A stretch of 6,182 nt of DNA from Cyanobacteria bacterium Co-bin13 (GCA_014534385.1 JACVRP010000232.1:1-6182), one strand, 5' to 3'; counted from the stretch's first letter, positions 1-5,640 are shown. Numbers and translations: made by a program. Notes: generated by a model not told the origin, from the sequence alone.

Positions 1-854
1 ATCGAGGCTCGCTGCTGTTTGAGCAGATTACGCGACTGCCAGAGTACTACCTGACGCGAACCGAAACTGCGATTTTAACGGAGTCGGCAGATGCGATCGC
101 AACCTTGACCGGCCCCTGCGAACTGGTGGAACTAGGCAGCGGTAGCGCCACCAAAACCCGACTTTTGCTCAATGCCTACCGCCACCAGGGCTGCCCTCTG
201 CGCTACCTGCCGGTAGACGTTAGCGGCGGCATCTTGGAGGAAAGTGCTCGGCAACTCCTCGCTATCTATCCCGGCCTCTCCGTACATGGGCTGGTCGGCA
301 CCTACGAACCGTCGCTGGCCCAGCTTCCCCCCTCGGTATTGCCTGCCCGCATGATTGCCTTTATCGGCAGCACCTTGGGCAACCTCACCCCCGCCGAATG
401 CGACCAGTTTTTACAGCAAATCAGTCAGGCGCTGACCGGGGGAGACTACTTTTTACTAGGAGTTGACCTGCAAAAAGACCCTGCCATTCTAGAAGCGGCC
501 TATAACGATAGCCAGGGCATTACCGCTGACTTTAACCTGAATATGCTGCACCACTTAAACTGGCGCTTCCAGGGCAACTTTCGACCAGAGCAGTTTAAGC
601 ATCGCGCCTTCTACAACCCCACTGCCCATCAGATAGAAATTTACATCGAGAGCCTGGTGCCTCAAACAGTCAGACTCCAAACCCTTGACCTAACAGCGCA
701 GTTTGCAGCTGGAGAGGTTCTTTTGAGCGAAATTTCCCGCAAGTTCGATCTTGAGCAGATGACTGAAACCTTAAACGCCTATCAGTTCGATGTGGTTAGA
801 ACCTTTACCGATCCACAGGCCTGGTTTGGTCTGCTGCTCTGCGCTAAGCGGTAG
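1..854 (+). CDS. egtD: L-histidine N-alpha-methyltransferase EgtD (5' truncated by window edge)
   Basis: EgtD transfers three methyl groups from S-adenosylmethionine to histidine, giving hercynine, the first step of ergothioneine synthesis in the cytoplasm. The frame is open from base 3 with no stop, so 283 residues are visible. Families of this type are about 320 residues, so roughly 40 are missing upstream. A TTG at 105 could be taken as a start but is clearly internal: the family motif LFEQITRLPEYY lies before it (visible residues 5-16). Motif I is ELGSGSATKTR (43-53), followed by FIGSTLGN (120-127), GVDLQKDP (153-160), FNLNMLHHLN (177-186) and SEISRKF (242-248). Aligned from memory to Mycolicibacterium smegmatis EgtD, the histidine-contacting Asn, Tyr, Glu and Ser fall at N127, Y167, E243 and S245, all present, which favours histidine as substrate over other amino acids. 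EgtB would be expected nearby, but only upstream of the window; nothing downstream resembles it. No strong terminator follows. Confidence 0.93.
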   Translation, partial: RGSLLFEQITRLPEYYLTRTETAILTESADAIATLTGPCELVELGSGSATKTRLLLNAYRHQGCPLRYLPVDVSGGILEESARQLLAIYPGLSVHGLVGTYEPSLAQLPPSVLPARMIAFIGSTLGNLTPAECDQFLQQISQALTGGDYFLLGVDLQKDPAILEAAYNDSQGITADFNLNMLHHLNWRFQGNFRPEQFKHRAFYNPTAHQIEIYIESLVPQTVRLQTLDLTAQFAAGEVLLSEISRKFDLEQMTETLNAYQFDVVRTFTDPQAWFGLLLCAKR

Positions 855-886
855 ACCCCACTTGCTCCTCAGAGGCCAAAGCTTTT

Positions 887-920
887 GGTGCATGAGCTGG
901 CTGCACCTAGATTTGCAGCC
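887..920. repeat. Two overlapping, mutually exclusive short hairpins after egtD
   Basis: GGTGCA at 887-892 can pair with TGCACC at 902-907. GGCTGCA at 899-905 can pair with TGCAGCC at 914-920, with an 8-base loop. The two share bases 902-905, so only one can form at a time. Neither is followed by a real T-run (the sequence continues TTGCTAACTG). Lying 33 bases after the egtD stop, they may stabilise or help end the egtD transcript. That role is inference. Confidence 0.4.
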
Positions 921-934
921 TTGCTAACTGCGTT

Positions 935-992
935 GGAAGGAGCTTGATAACACCTCTACCCCTTTAGAAACATAGAGGACCAAGCTCCTTCT
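935..992. repeat. Nested inverted repeat (12-bp outer stem, 6-bp inner stem)
   Basis: GGAAGGAGCTTG at 935-946 pairs with CAAGCTCCTTCT at 981-992: 11 Watson-Crick pairs plus one G-T. Inside it CCTCTA (953-958) pairs with TAGAGG (973-978) around a 14-base loop, with a 6-base bulge on the left and a 2-base bulge on the right. There is no T-run on either side, so it is not a classical intrinsic terminator. Part of the right arm, CAAGCTCC, is repeated at 994-1001. It could be an RNA-stabilising hairpin, a structured leader of the next gene, or the remnant of a small dispersed palindromic repeat. The pairing is seen directly; the function is unknown. Confidence 0.6.
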
Positions 993-1121
993 CCAAGCTC
1001 CCACGCGAGTTGAGAAAGTAACTAAAAAGATCACTAAATCCGTCTAAATAGGGAGGCCATGTTCCAAGCTTAATCCCTCAGTTAAACGGAGATTTTGAGC
1101 CCCGGCTGCCATTAATAAGGA

Positions 1122-1421
1122 ATGTTTCTAAAAAGGCAGCAAAATTCAAGTATTTCTAAGCTTCATAGGCACTATGAGGAAATTAAATCTAAGATGGGGA
1201 TCAAAGACGCCCTGATATTGGGAAGGACGCTTATGGATAGGACTCTGTTACCTCTACTGCTGCTGACCATGCTGCTGATCGCCATGGTTGCCCCCTACGC
1301 AGTCCTGACTTTCATAAGCATTGTGACCTTGTCGGTGGCTACGATCTGGGTTGCTTGGGTCTTCCTTCAAGGCTTTGGACGCAGCCAACCAGAAGCCCAG
1401 CCACAGCGCATTTGGGACTAG
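1122..1421 (+). CDS. Small two-helix membrane protein, unknown function
   Basis: I do not recognise this protein. The longest reading is 99 residues. It has a basic, polar N-terminus (residues 1-40) and two hydrophobic stretches, about 42-61 (LLPLLLLTMLLIAMVAPYAV) and 62-85. The tail is short and polar, ending in RIWD. The product should be a small inner- or thylakoid-membrane protein. The start is uncertain. The ATG at 1122 has AAGGA immediately against it, too close for normal ribosome binding. The ATG at 1233 (residue 38) has GGAAGGA with 5-base spacing and would give a 62-residue protein beginning just before the first helix. The first ~80 bases are AT-rich with several AGG codons, like the preceding intergenic DNA, which also favours the later start. 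It stands alone between egtD and a strong terminator. That two real helices are encoded is likely; the function cannot be assigned. Confidence 0.6.
   Translation: MFLKRQQNSSISKLHRHYEEIKSKMGIKDALILGRTLMDRTLLPLLLLTMLLIAMVAPYAVLTFISIVTLSVATIWVAWVFLQGFGRSQPEAQPQRIWD
1221..1227 (+). promoter_or_regulatory. Candidate ribosome binding site supporting the internal start at 1233
   Basis: GGAAGGA lies 5 bases before the ATG at 1233. It is the only well-spaced Shine-Dalgarno sequence in front of any ATG in this reading frame, so it argues for a 62-residue product in place of the 99-residue one. Confidence 0.5.
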
Positions 1422-1498
1422 GTTTTGGCTGACCTATAAAGGTTTGCTTTGGCAGCTGCCTCTGAAATTTCCCTAATCTCTAAACGGTTTCTAACTAG

Positions 1499-1534
1499 AA
1501 AAGCCGGAATCCTACTGCTAGGGTTCCGGCTTTT
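1499..1534. terminator. Bidirectional intrinsic terminator
   Basis: AAAAGCCGGAA (1499-1509) pairs perfectly with TTCCGGCTTTT (1524-1534). The stem continues through a T-G pair (1510/1523) and CCTA (1511-1514) with TAGG (1519-1522), closing on the tetraloop CTGC. That makes a 16-bp stem with A on one flank and T on the other, so it reads as a terminator on both strands. It sits between the 3' ends of the convergent small membrane protein gene (ends 1421) and the hydrolase gene (ends 1562), where a shared terminator is expected. Confidence 0.9.
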
Positions 1535-1561
1535 CCTACTGCTGCCAGGCTTGCCTAACCT

Positions 1562-2410
1562 CTAGCCAACGCCGTTTTGGCTAAACCAGGTAATGAGCGC
1601 CTGCCAAGCCGCCTGAGCGGTTTCTTCTCGGTAGGTGGGGCGGTAGTCGGCATAGAACCCGTGGGGCGCATCCGGGTAGACGATGATCTCAGAGGCGCTG
1701 TCTCCGCCTAGGGCCTCACGCATTTGCTCTACTGTGCTGACCGGAATGCCTTGATCGGCCCCACCATAGAGACCCAGCACCGGGGCTTCTATCAGAGACG
1801 CAACGTCTACTGGGTACTGAGGCTGCAGCGGTGTAGCGTCACCGACTAGGCGACCGTACCAGGCGACTCCGGCCTTAAGCTGAGGGCTGTGGGCCGCATA
1901 TAGCCAGACAACCCGCCCACCCCAGCAAAATCCGGTGATGCCCAAGCGCTCGGTATCGCCCCCCTGACCGCTGGCCCAGAGAACGGTCGCGTCTAAGTCA
2001 GAGAGGACCTGGGTATCGGGTACTTTTGAAACGACTTCTTGGATGATGGTTTGGATGTCTTCCATTTGAGACACATCCCCCTGGCGAGCAAACATTTCAG
2101 GGGCAATGGCCAGGTAGCCCTGGCGAGCAAATCGGCGGCAAATGTCTTGAATGTGTTCGTGAACGCCAAAGATTTCCTGGACGACTAAAACGATTGGGAA
2201 GGGGCCGTTGCCCTCTGGCATAGCCCGGTAAGCCGGAATCAGCCCGTCTGCCACCGGAACTTCGACAGGACCTGCGACTAGCCCTTCGCTGCTGGTGGAA
2301 ATAGTAGCGGCGGCGATGGGTAAGGTAGCCGCTGCAAATCCGGCTCCTAGGGTGGCAATTAGGAAGCTCCGCCGCTTCAGTTGAAAGGGGCGGTAAGAAC
2401 TTTCAGACAT
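1562..2410 (-). CDS. Tat-exported dienelactone hydrolase family protein
   Basis: This is an alpha/beta-hydrolase of the dienelactone hydrolase (DLH, carboxymethylenebutenolidase) family, 282 residues. The N-terminus has a twin-arginine signal, KRRSFLIA (residues 12-19), followed by an Ala/Gly-rich hydrophobic stretch to about 35 with AAA near the likely cleavage point, so the enzyme should be exported folded. The DLH signature residues are present: E79 in VQEIFGVHEH, nucleophile C162 in GFCWGG, D219 in GLYGGADQG and H250 in DAPHGF. The intact Cys-Asp-His triad predicts an active hydrolase on a lactone or ester; the natural substrate cannot be read from sequence. The start ATG at 2410 lacks a clear Shine-Dalgarno sequence but places the Tat motif correctly. 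The binding-protein gene lies 166 bases upstream on the same strand, so co-transcription is possible but not shown. The shared hairpin at 1499-1534 ends the gene. Confidence 0.92.
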   Translation of the reverse strand: MSESSYRPFQLKRRSFLIATLGAGFAAATLPIAAATISTSSEGLVAGPVEVPVADGLIPAYRAMPEGNGPFPIVLVVQEIFGVHEHIQDICRRFARQGYLAIAPEMFARQGDVSQMEDIQTIIQEVVSKVPDTQVLSDLDATVLWASGQGGDTERLGITGFCWGGRVVWLYAAHSPQLKAGVAWYGRLVGDATPLQPQYPVDVASLIEAPVLGLYGGADQGIPVSTVEQMREALGGDSASEIIVYPDAPHGFYADYRPTYREETAQAAWQALITWFSQNGVG

Positions 2411-2576
2411 GGAATAATTGACGGAATTAACTACAGGCAGCCAAGCAGAACTATATTTACATTTCTTTATATTACAGTCTTCACTCTTGGGATGGAGTTA
2501 AGGCTTCTTTTTCTGCTGACTGTAGCAAATTTAGGGCAAGGGTGTTTTCCACAGTTTCGGCTGACACTTGAGCCAG

Positions 2577-3299
2577 TCAAAACGGAAAGGGTTTGTAGGG
2601 AATCCACTGGGCCCACAGTTTGGCTAACATGCCTTCTAAGATGAGCGTATTAAGGGTGTGGTTGAGGGCTTCTAGCAGTTCTCGATTGCCGGGCAATACG
2701 CCAATACCAAAGGGATGCTGGGTGGAAATTTGAAAGGCCACGCGCAGAGTGGGGTCATCGGCTTCGGCAGCAAGCAGCACCAAGGCGTCGTCTACCAGGG
2801 CATCGATTTTGCCTTCTCGCAGCGCGTGCAGCATCTCAGGCAACACCTGATCGCTGCCTGGAAAGGGAATGAGCTCCAGTTCTGGAAACTGGTCGGCCAG
2901 GGCAACGTTGGTGCTGTCTGCAAGTCCGCCCAGGCGCTTACCTTTGAGGTCGCTGGCCTCATTAATGGAGCTGTCTTCTCGCACCAGGACGGCTTCATCG
3001 AAGCGTCCATAGGGCCGGGTGAAGTCGGCCCAGGCCCGACGTTCTTGGGTGATGGCCTGATTAAACCAAACGATGTCATACTCCCCACTGCTGAGCGCTG
3101 AGTAGAAATTTTGCATGGGCAGGTTAAACCACAGCGGTTCTAGGCCCAGTATGTCGCAAACGGCTCTGGCAACAGCGGGCTCGTACCCTAGCCGTTGTCC
3201 TTCCTGCAGGTAGCTCATGGGCCGGGCATCGAAGTCGCTGGCGATAATTGAAAGCTGACCGGGGCGAACAGTCGTGAAGTCCATAGTCAGTTGACCCAT
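2577..3299 (-). CDS. Family-3 (amino-acid-type) solute-binding protein without signal peptide
   Basis: The 240 residues form a complete SBP_bac_3 domain, as in HisJ and GlnH, which bind polar amino acids in the periplasm for ABC importers. Family landmarks appear in order: GYEPAVARAV (38-47), YDIVWFNQAITQERR (74-88), ADFTRPYG (91-98), DLKGKRLGGLADST (117-130) and KIDALVDD (164-171). Compared with HisJ/GlnH from memory, R87 would bind the ligand carboxylate, S129/T130 would contact it and D171 would bind its alpha-amino group, so an amino-acid-like ligand is plausible. Oddly, there is no secretion signal or lipobox: the protein starts MGQLTMDFTTVRPGQ and goes straight into the first strand. 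Upstream, the frame has no ATG, GTG or TTG before a stop at 3381-3383, so a leader has not simply been missed. No ABC permease or ATPase gene is adjacent. It may be a cytoplasmic ligand-binding protein or one that lost its leader. No convincing ribosome site is seen. Confidence 0.85.
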   Translation of the reverse strand: MGQLTMDFTTVRPGQLSIIASDFDARPMSYLQEGQRLGYEPAVARAVCDILGLEPLWFNLPMQNFYSALSSGEYDIVWFNQAITQERRAWADFTRPYGRFDEAVLVREDSSINEASDLKGKRLGGLADSTNVALADQFPELELIPFPGSDQVLPEMLHALREGKIDALVDDALVLLAAEADDPTLRVAFQISTQHPFGIGVLPGNRELLEALNHTLNTLILEGMLAKLWAQWIPYKPFPF

Positions 3300-3570
3300 C
3301 CTGAAAGGCTCTGAAGAAAGACGTGAGGGGGAGCGAGGAACCGGGTTTAGGGCGGTGGTGCAGCAGCAGGGACGATTACCCTAATAAAACAGCATTGTTG
3401 CCCTGGTTACCCGTCAATTTTACAGAGATGTCACCAAACCTTTGCTTTTGTTTGGGTGAGGTTTGCCGGAGGCGTAGAGAGGTTAACGGCTGCACTGACT
3501 GATGGGCTGCAGAAGTGATCGCATCCTACCGCAAGCCGTAGTGAAACACACAATTTCCTCTATCTAGGCT

Positions 3571-3580
3571 TGTTATAACA
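3571..3580. promoter_or_regulatory. Perfect 10-bp palindrome, possible operator or -10 element
   Basis: TGTTATAACA is a perfect palindrome 30 bases before the oxygenase ATG. It contains TATAAC, which resembles a -10 box, but the hexamer 17 bases upstream (CAATTT) is a poor -35. It could be a regulator half-site pair overlapping an activator-dependent promoter. The palindrome is seen directly; the function is a guess. Confidence 0.3.
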
Positions 3581-3597
3581 GGCTGGCGGGGTTGAGT

Positions 3598-3604
3598 GAG
3601 GAAG
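3598..3604 (+). promoter_or_regulatory. Ribosome binding site deciding the oxygenase start
   Basis: GAGGAAG lies 6 bases before the ATG at 3611. An in-frame GTG at 3596 would overlap this site and has nothing comparable ahead of it, so translation should begin at 3611. Confidence 0.65.
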
Positions 3605-3610
3605 CTACGG

Positions 3611-4516
3611 ATGGGACGGCAGCTTGAAATTACCGCTGAGCAGGTTGCTCAGTTTCGGCAGGACGGTTACCTGGTGATTGATGGTCTGGTTGGGCCAGAT
3701 CTGGTTGAGAGAGTGCGCGATCGCATTGAGCCTCTGTTTTACGGCCAGTTTGAAACCGGCATTTACCCCGACGAGTGGTACTGGCGACCTGGCCTCAGCC
3801 TGCCCGACGTGACCCGCGAGATTTGTAATGGCTGGAAGTGCGATCGCACCCTGGCCAGCGTGGCCCTATCCTCCACTATTGGCTACATCACTGCCACCCT
3901 CGCCGGTTGGCCCGGTGCGCGCATCGGCCAAGACAGCGTTTGGTGGAAGCCTCCTGGTGGCAAAGCCGTAGCCCTGCACCAAGACGGCACCTACATCAAC
4001 TACATCGATCCGCCAGAAATGACCACCTGCTGGATCGCGCTGGAAGATGTGGCGGCTGAGATCGGGACGATTGAATATGCGGTTGGTTCCCACACCTGGC
4101 CGCTGGCCGCTGAAATTGGCGAGTTCCATGCCCCCGAGCGCGACTACCAGGCGGCCATGAAAGCTGCCGCCGCCGCCGCCGGAATTGCCCATCCCCAAGT
4201 CGTCAAGATCGAGATGCCTGCGGGCAGCTGCGTCGTCCACCACGGCAATACCTGGCACGGCTCTGGGCCTAACCTGACCCCCGATCGGCCCCGCCGCAGC
4301 CTGGGGATTCACACCCTCAGCTCCGCCGCACGCTTCCAGCCCGAGGTTCCGGCAGGCTACATCTATGGTCGCTACAAGCGCGTTGGCGAAACCACAATGG
4401 ATGAGTCTTTCTTTCCCATTCTGTGGACTCAGGACGGCTACCGTACGCCGTTTTTAAAGGACTACTGTGGAGACGCCCTAGCCCTAGAAACCCTGCCTCA
4501 AACGGTCGCAGTTTAG
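3611..4516 (+). CDS. Phytanoyl-CoA dioxygenase (PhyH) family Fe(II)/2-oxoglutarate oxygenase
   Basis: The predicted product is a 301-residue cytoplasmic non-haem iron oxygenase that couples 2-oxoglutarate decarboxylation to hydroxylation of a small organic substrate. The N-terminus, QFRQDGYLVIDGLV (residues 14-27), is the usual PhyH opening. The iron ligands are clear: H123 and D125 in LHQDGTY, and H216 in NTWHGSGPN. The arginines in RPRRS (226-229) follow at the distance where this family binds the 2-oxoglutarate carboxylate. The triad is intact, so an active enzyme is likely, but PhyH substrates vary widely (fatty acyl-CoA, amino acids, ectoine, natural products) and cannot be named here. 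I chose the ATG at 3611 on its ribosome site; a GTG at 3596 would add five residues. A run of six alanines (185-190) comes from five tandem GCC codons. Two HIP1 octamers lie inside the gene. The stop codon overlaps that of txlA on the other strand. Confidence 0.9.
   Translation: MGRQLEITAEQVAQFRQDGYLVIDGLVGPDLVERVRDRIEPLFYGQFETGIYPDEWYWRPGLSLPDVTREICNGWKCDRTLASVALSSTIGYITATLAGWPGARIGQDSVWWKPPGGKAVALHQDGTYINYIDPPEMTTCWIALEDVAAEIGTIEYAVGSHTWPLAAEIGEFHAPERDYQAAMKAAAAAAGIAHPQVVKIEMPAGSCVVHHGNTWHGSGPNLTPDRPRRSLGIHTLSSAARFQPEVPAGYIYGRYKRVGETTMDESFFPILWTQDGYRTPFLKDYCGDALALETLPQTVAV
4166..4180 (+). repeat. (GCC)5 trinucleotide tract in the oxygenase gene
   Basis: Five tandem GCC codons, preceded by GCT, encode a six-alanine run between the HxD motif and the distal histidine. 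It probably lies in a helix or loop outside the catalytic core. Gains or losses of units would stay in frame. Confidence 0.7.
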
Positions 4517-5112
4517 TTGACGACTTGTCCCCCATGACTGCGCGGATCGCTGCTGCCGCTGCTGCGGGCTAGCGGCTCCTCCAATGTGGAGCTGCGGCCA
4601 AAGGTCTGCTGGTGGGGCAGCGGGGCATGGGCCAGCAGCGCATCCAGGTTTTCAGCCATGATCAGCCGGGGCTGCTCGCCGATGGCGGTTGAGAGGGGCT
4701 CTCCAGCCTCATCTAGATAGACAAAATGGGGAATGCCGTCTACCCGGTAGCGCAGCATTTCCGGCAGCCACTTGTTGTTGTCTACGTTGAGCATGACAAA
4801 ATTAACGCGGTCGCCATACGCGCTCTTGAGATTAGCCATATCCCCTGCCATTGCCTGACAGGTGGTGCACCAGTTAGCGTAAAACTCCAGGAATGTAGGC
4901 TTGCCGTTGGTTAGAGCTGTTTCCAGCGGCACTGCTTCCTCGGCCATCGCTGACAGGGAGGTGGTCGGAGCCTGGGTCTGCACGCCCAAGAAGACGGCTA
5001 CGGAGAGTGCGATCGCAGCCAGCGCAATAACCAGGTTTCGAATCTTTTGGCCTGTCGATCCAGCATTAGTGGCGGGGGAAGTAGCGGAGGTCGGTAGCGG
5101 ATTCTCGGGCAT
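4513..5112 (-). CDS. txlA: TxlA/HCF164-type membrane-anchored thioredoxin
   Basis: This 199-residue protein is a thiol-disulfide oxidoreductase of the cyanobacterial TxlA family, the counterpart of plant HCF164. These carry reducing power on the lumenal/periplasmic side and are linked to cytochrome assembly, usually receiving electrons from CcdA. A single N-terminal helix (about residues 25-43) anchors it, after a polar Ser/Thr/Pro-rich start. The thioredoxin domain follows, with active site WCTTC (C82, C85) in FYANWCTTCQAMA. The family block DNNKW (111-115) and the cis-proline in GIPHF (P128) are present. The C-terminal tail is Ser-rich and ends SSDPRSHGGQVVN, which fits my memory of the family. 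The length is normal. The start ATG at 5112 has no evident Shine-Dalgarno sequence, but no better start precedes the helix. The gene diverges from the ferredoxin gene across 102 bases, and its stop overlaps that of the oxygenase gene. No ccdA or ccs gene is in the window. Confidence 0.92.
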   Translation of the reverse strand: MPENPLPTSATSPATNAGSTGQKIRNLVIALAAIALSVAVFLGVQTQAPTTSLSAMAEEAVPLETALTNGKPTFLEFYANWCTTCQAMAGDMANLKSAYGDRVNFVMLNVDNNKWLPEMLRYRVDGIPHFVYLDEAGEPLSTAIGEQPRLIMAENLDALLAHAPLPHQQTFGRSSTLEEPLARSSGSSDPRSHGGQVVN

Positions 5113-5154
5113 AGCGCGACAATGAAAGGCAGAGCAGGACTAAACTGGGCAACA

Positions 5155-5183
5155 GACAGGAGCTTTGTCTTAGGCCTGTTTTT
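5155..5183 (+). terminator. Weak hairpin with T-run upstream of the ferredoxin gene (possible attenuator)
   Basis: GACAGG (5155-5160) can pair with CCTGTT (5175-5180), with one G-T pair and a 14-base loop. CCTG is followed by TTTTT (5179-5183). The stem is short and the loop large. In a leader it could attenuate the ferredoxin transcript, if the promoter lies upstream of it; it may be chance. Confidence 0.2.
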
Positions 5184-5214
5184 AGTCTAACGGAACTGAT
5201 TTCCGGATGCGGCC

Positions 5215-5619
5215 ATGAAAAAACGGGTCAAGCTGACCTTTCCCAAACGCTCAGTCCATATGCCTATCACCTACCGACTGGCAAAGGACTTTAACGTCGC
5301 GGCCAATATTATTCGCGCTCAGGTGGCTCCTAACCAGGTGGGCAAACTGGTGGTGGAGCTGTCGGGAGATATCGATCAGCTCAATGATGCCATTGACTGG
5401 CTAGAGGTCCAGGGCATTAAAGTCTCTCTGGCGAGCCGGGAGATTTTGATCGATGAAGACGTCTGCGTTCACTGCGGCCTCTGCACTGGAGTGTGCCCAA
5501 CAACGGCGCTGAGCCTCGACCCACAGTCGTTTCAGCTCACTTTCAACCGCTCCCGCTGCATCCTGTGTGAGCAGTGCATTCCCACCTGTCCGGTGCAGGC
5601 AATCTCGACTAATCTTTAG
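5215..5619 (+). CDS. NIL domain plus two 4Fe-4S cluster ferredoxin
   Basis: The 134-residue soluble protein joins two modules. Residues about 4-76 form a NIL domain, a small ligand-binding fold first known at the C-terminus of MetN methionine-transporter ATPases; here it spans KLTFPKRSV through IKVSLASRE. Residues 80-130 form a bacterial-type dicluster ferredoxin with C84-x2-C87-x2-C90-x3-C94-P and C115-x2-C118-x2-C121-x3-C125-P. All eight cysteines are present, so two [4Fe-4S] clusters are expected. A NIL-ferredoxin protein in Methanosarcina acetivorans takes part in homocysteine formation. Whether this cyanobacterial protein has a sulfur-related role is inference; a general electron carrier with a ligand-sensing domain is the safe statement. 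An ATG at 5207 is out of frame, so 5215 is the start, with no clear Shine-Dalgarno sequence. A membrane protein gene follows 64 bases on, probably in the same transcript. The stop codon lies in a 13-bp tandem duplication. Confidence 0.92.
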   Translation: MKKRVKLTFPKRSVHMPITYRLAKDFNVAANIIRAQVAPNQVGKLVVELSGDIDQLNDAIDWLEVQGIKVSLASREILIDEDVCVHCGLCTGVCPTTALSLDPQSFQLTFNRSRCILCEQCIPTCPVQAISTNL

Positions 5620-5640
5620 GTATCAGGTTTAGGTATCAGG
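5615..5640 (+). repeat. Perfect 13-bp tandem duplication covering the ferredoxin stop codon
   Basis: TTTAGGTATCAGG occurs twice head to tail, at 5615-5627 and 5628-5640, without mismatch. The first copy contains the TAG stop of the ferredoxin gene (5617-5619), and the second repeats that TAG in the spacer. The coding end is unchanged whether one or two copies are present. It looks like a recent slippage event; any effect would be on spacing to the next gene. Confidence 0.9.

Larger units (their letters stand above)
3300..3610. other. Divergent intergenic region (binding protein / PhyH oxygenase)
   Basis: This 311-base spacer between divergent genes should hold both promoters, but I see no convincing -35/-10 pair on either strand. 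A TTGACG on the minus strand (3412-3417) has no good -10 at the right distance. It contains two alternative short hairpins: CCAAAC (3434-3439) with GTTTGG (3450-3455), and CAAACCT (3435-3441) with AGGTTTG (3459-3465). They share bases and exclude each other. There is also a 10-bp palindrome near the right end. I see no coding sequence here. Confidence 0.6.

Noticed and set aside
105..107. TTG as the start of egtD
   Set aside because: The frame stays open to the window edge, and conserved EgtD sequence (LFEQITRLPEYY) lies upstream of the TTG.
1010..1040. TTGAGA ... TAAATC as promoter for the small membrane protein
   Set aside because: The 19-base spacing and weak -10 are not enough to support a call.
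1059..1073. Tiny reading frame ATG TTC CAA GCT TAA behind a GGGAGG ribosome-like site
   Set aside because: Four codons only, and nothing links it to attenuation of the following gene; probably chance.
2381..2644. Plus-strand reading frame across the hydrolase/binding-protein gap
   Set aside because: It overlaps the ends of two well-supported minus-strand genes, has no ribosome site and no recognisable protein character.
2715..3101. Plus-strand 128-codon reading frame
   Set aside because: It lies wholly antisense to the binding-protein gene, whose family motifs are clear.
3412..3417. TTGACG as -35 of the binding-protein promoter
   Set aside because: The hexamer at 17-base spacing is TGCTGT, which does not resemble a -10 box.
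3866..4312. Minus-strand 148-codon reading frame with Gly-rich protein
   Set aside because: It is the antisense of the oxygenase gene; its Gly-rich run is the complement of the GCC tract.
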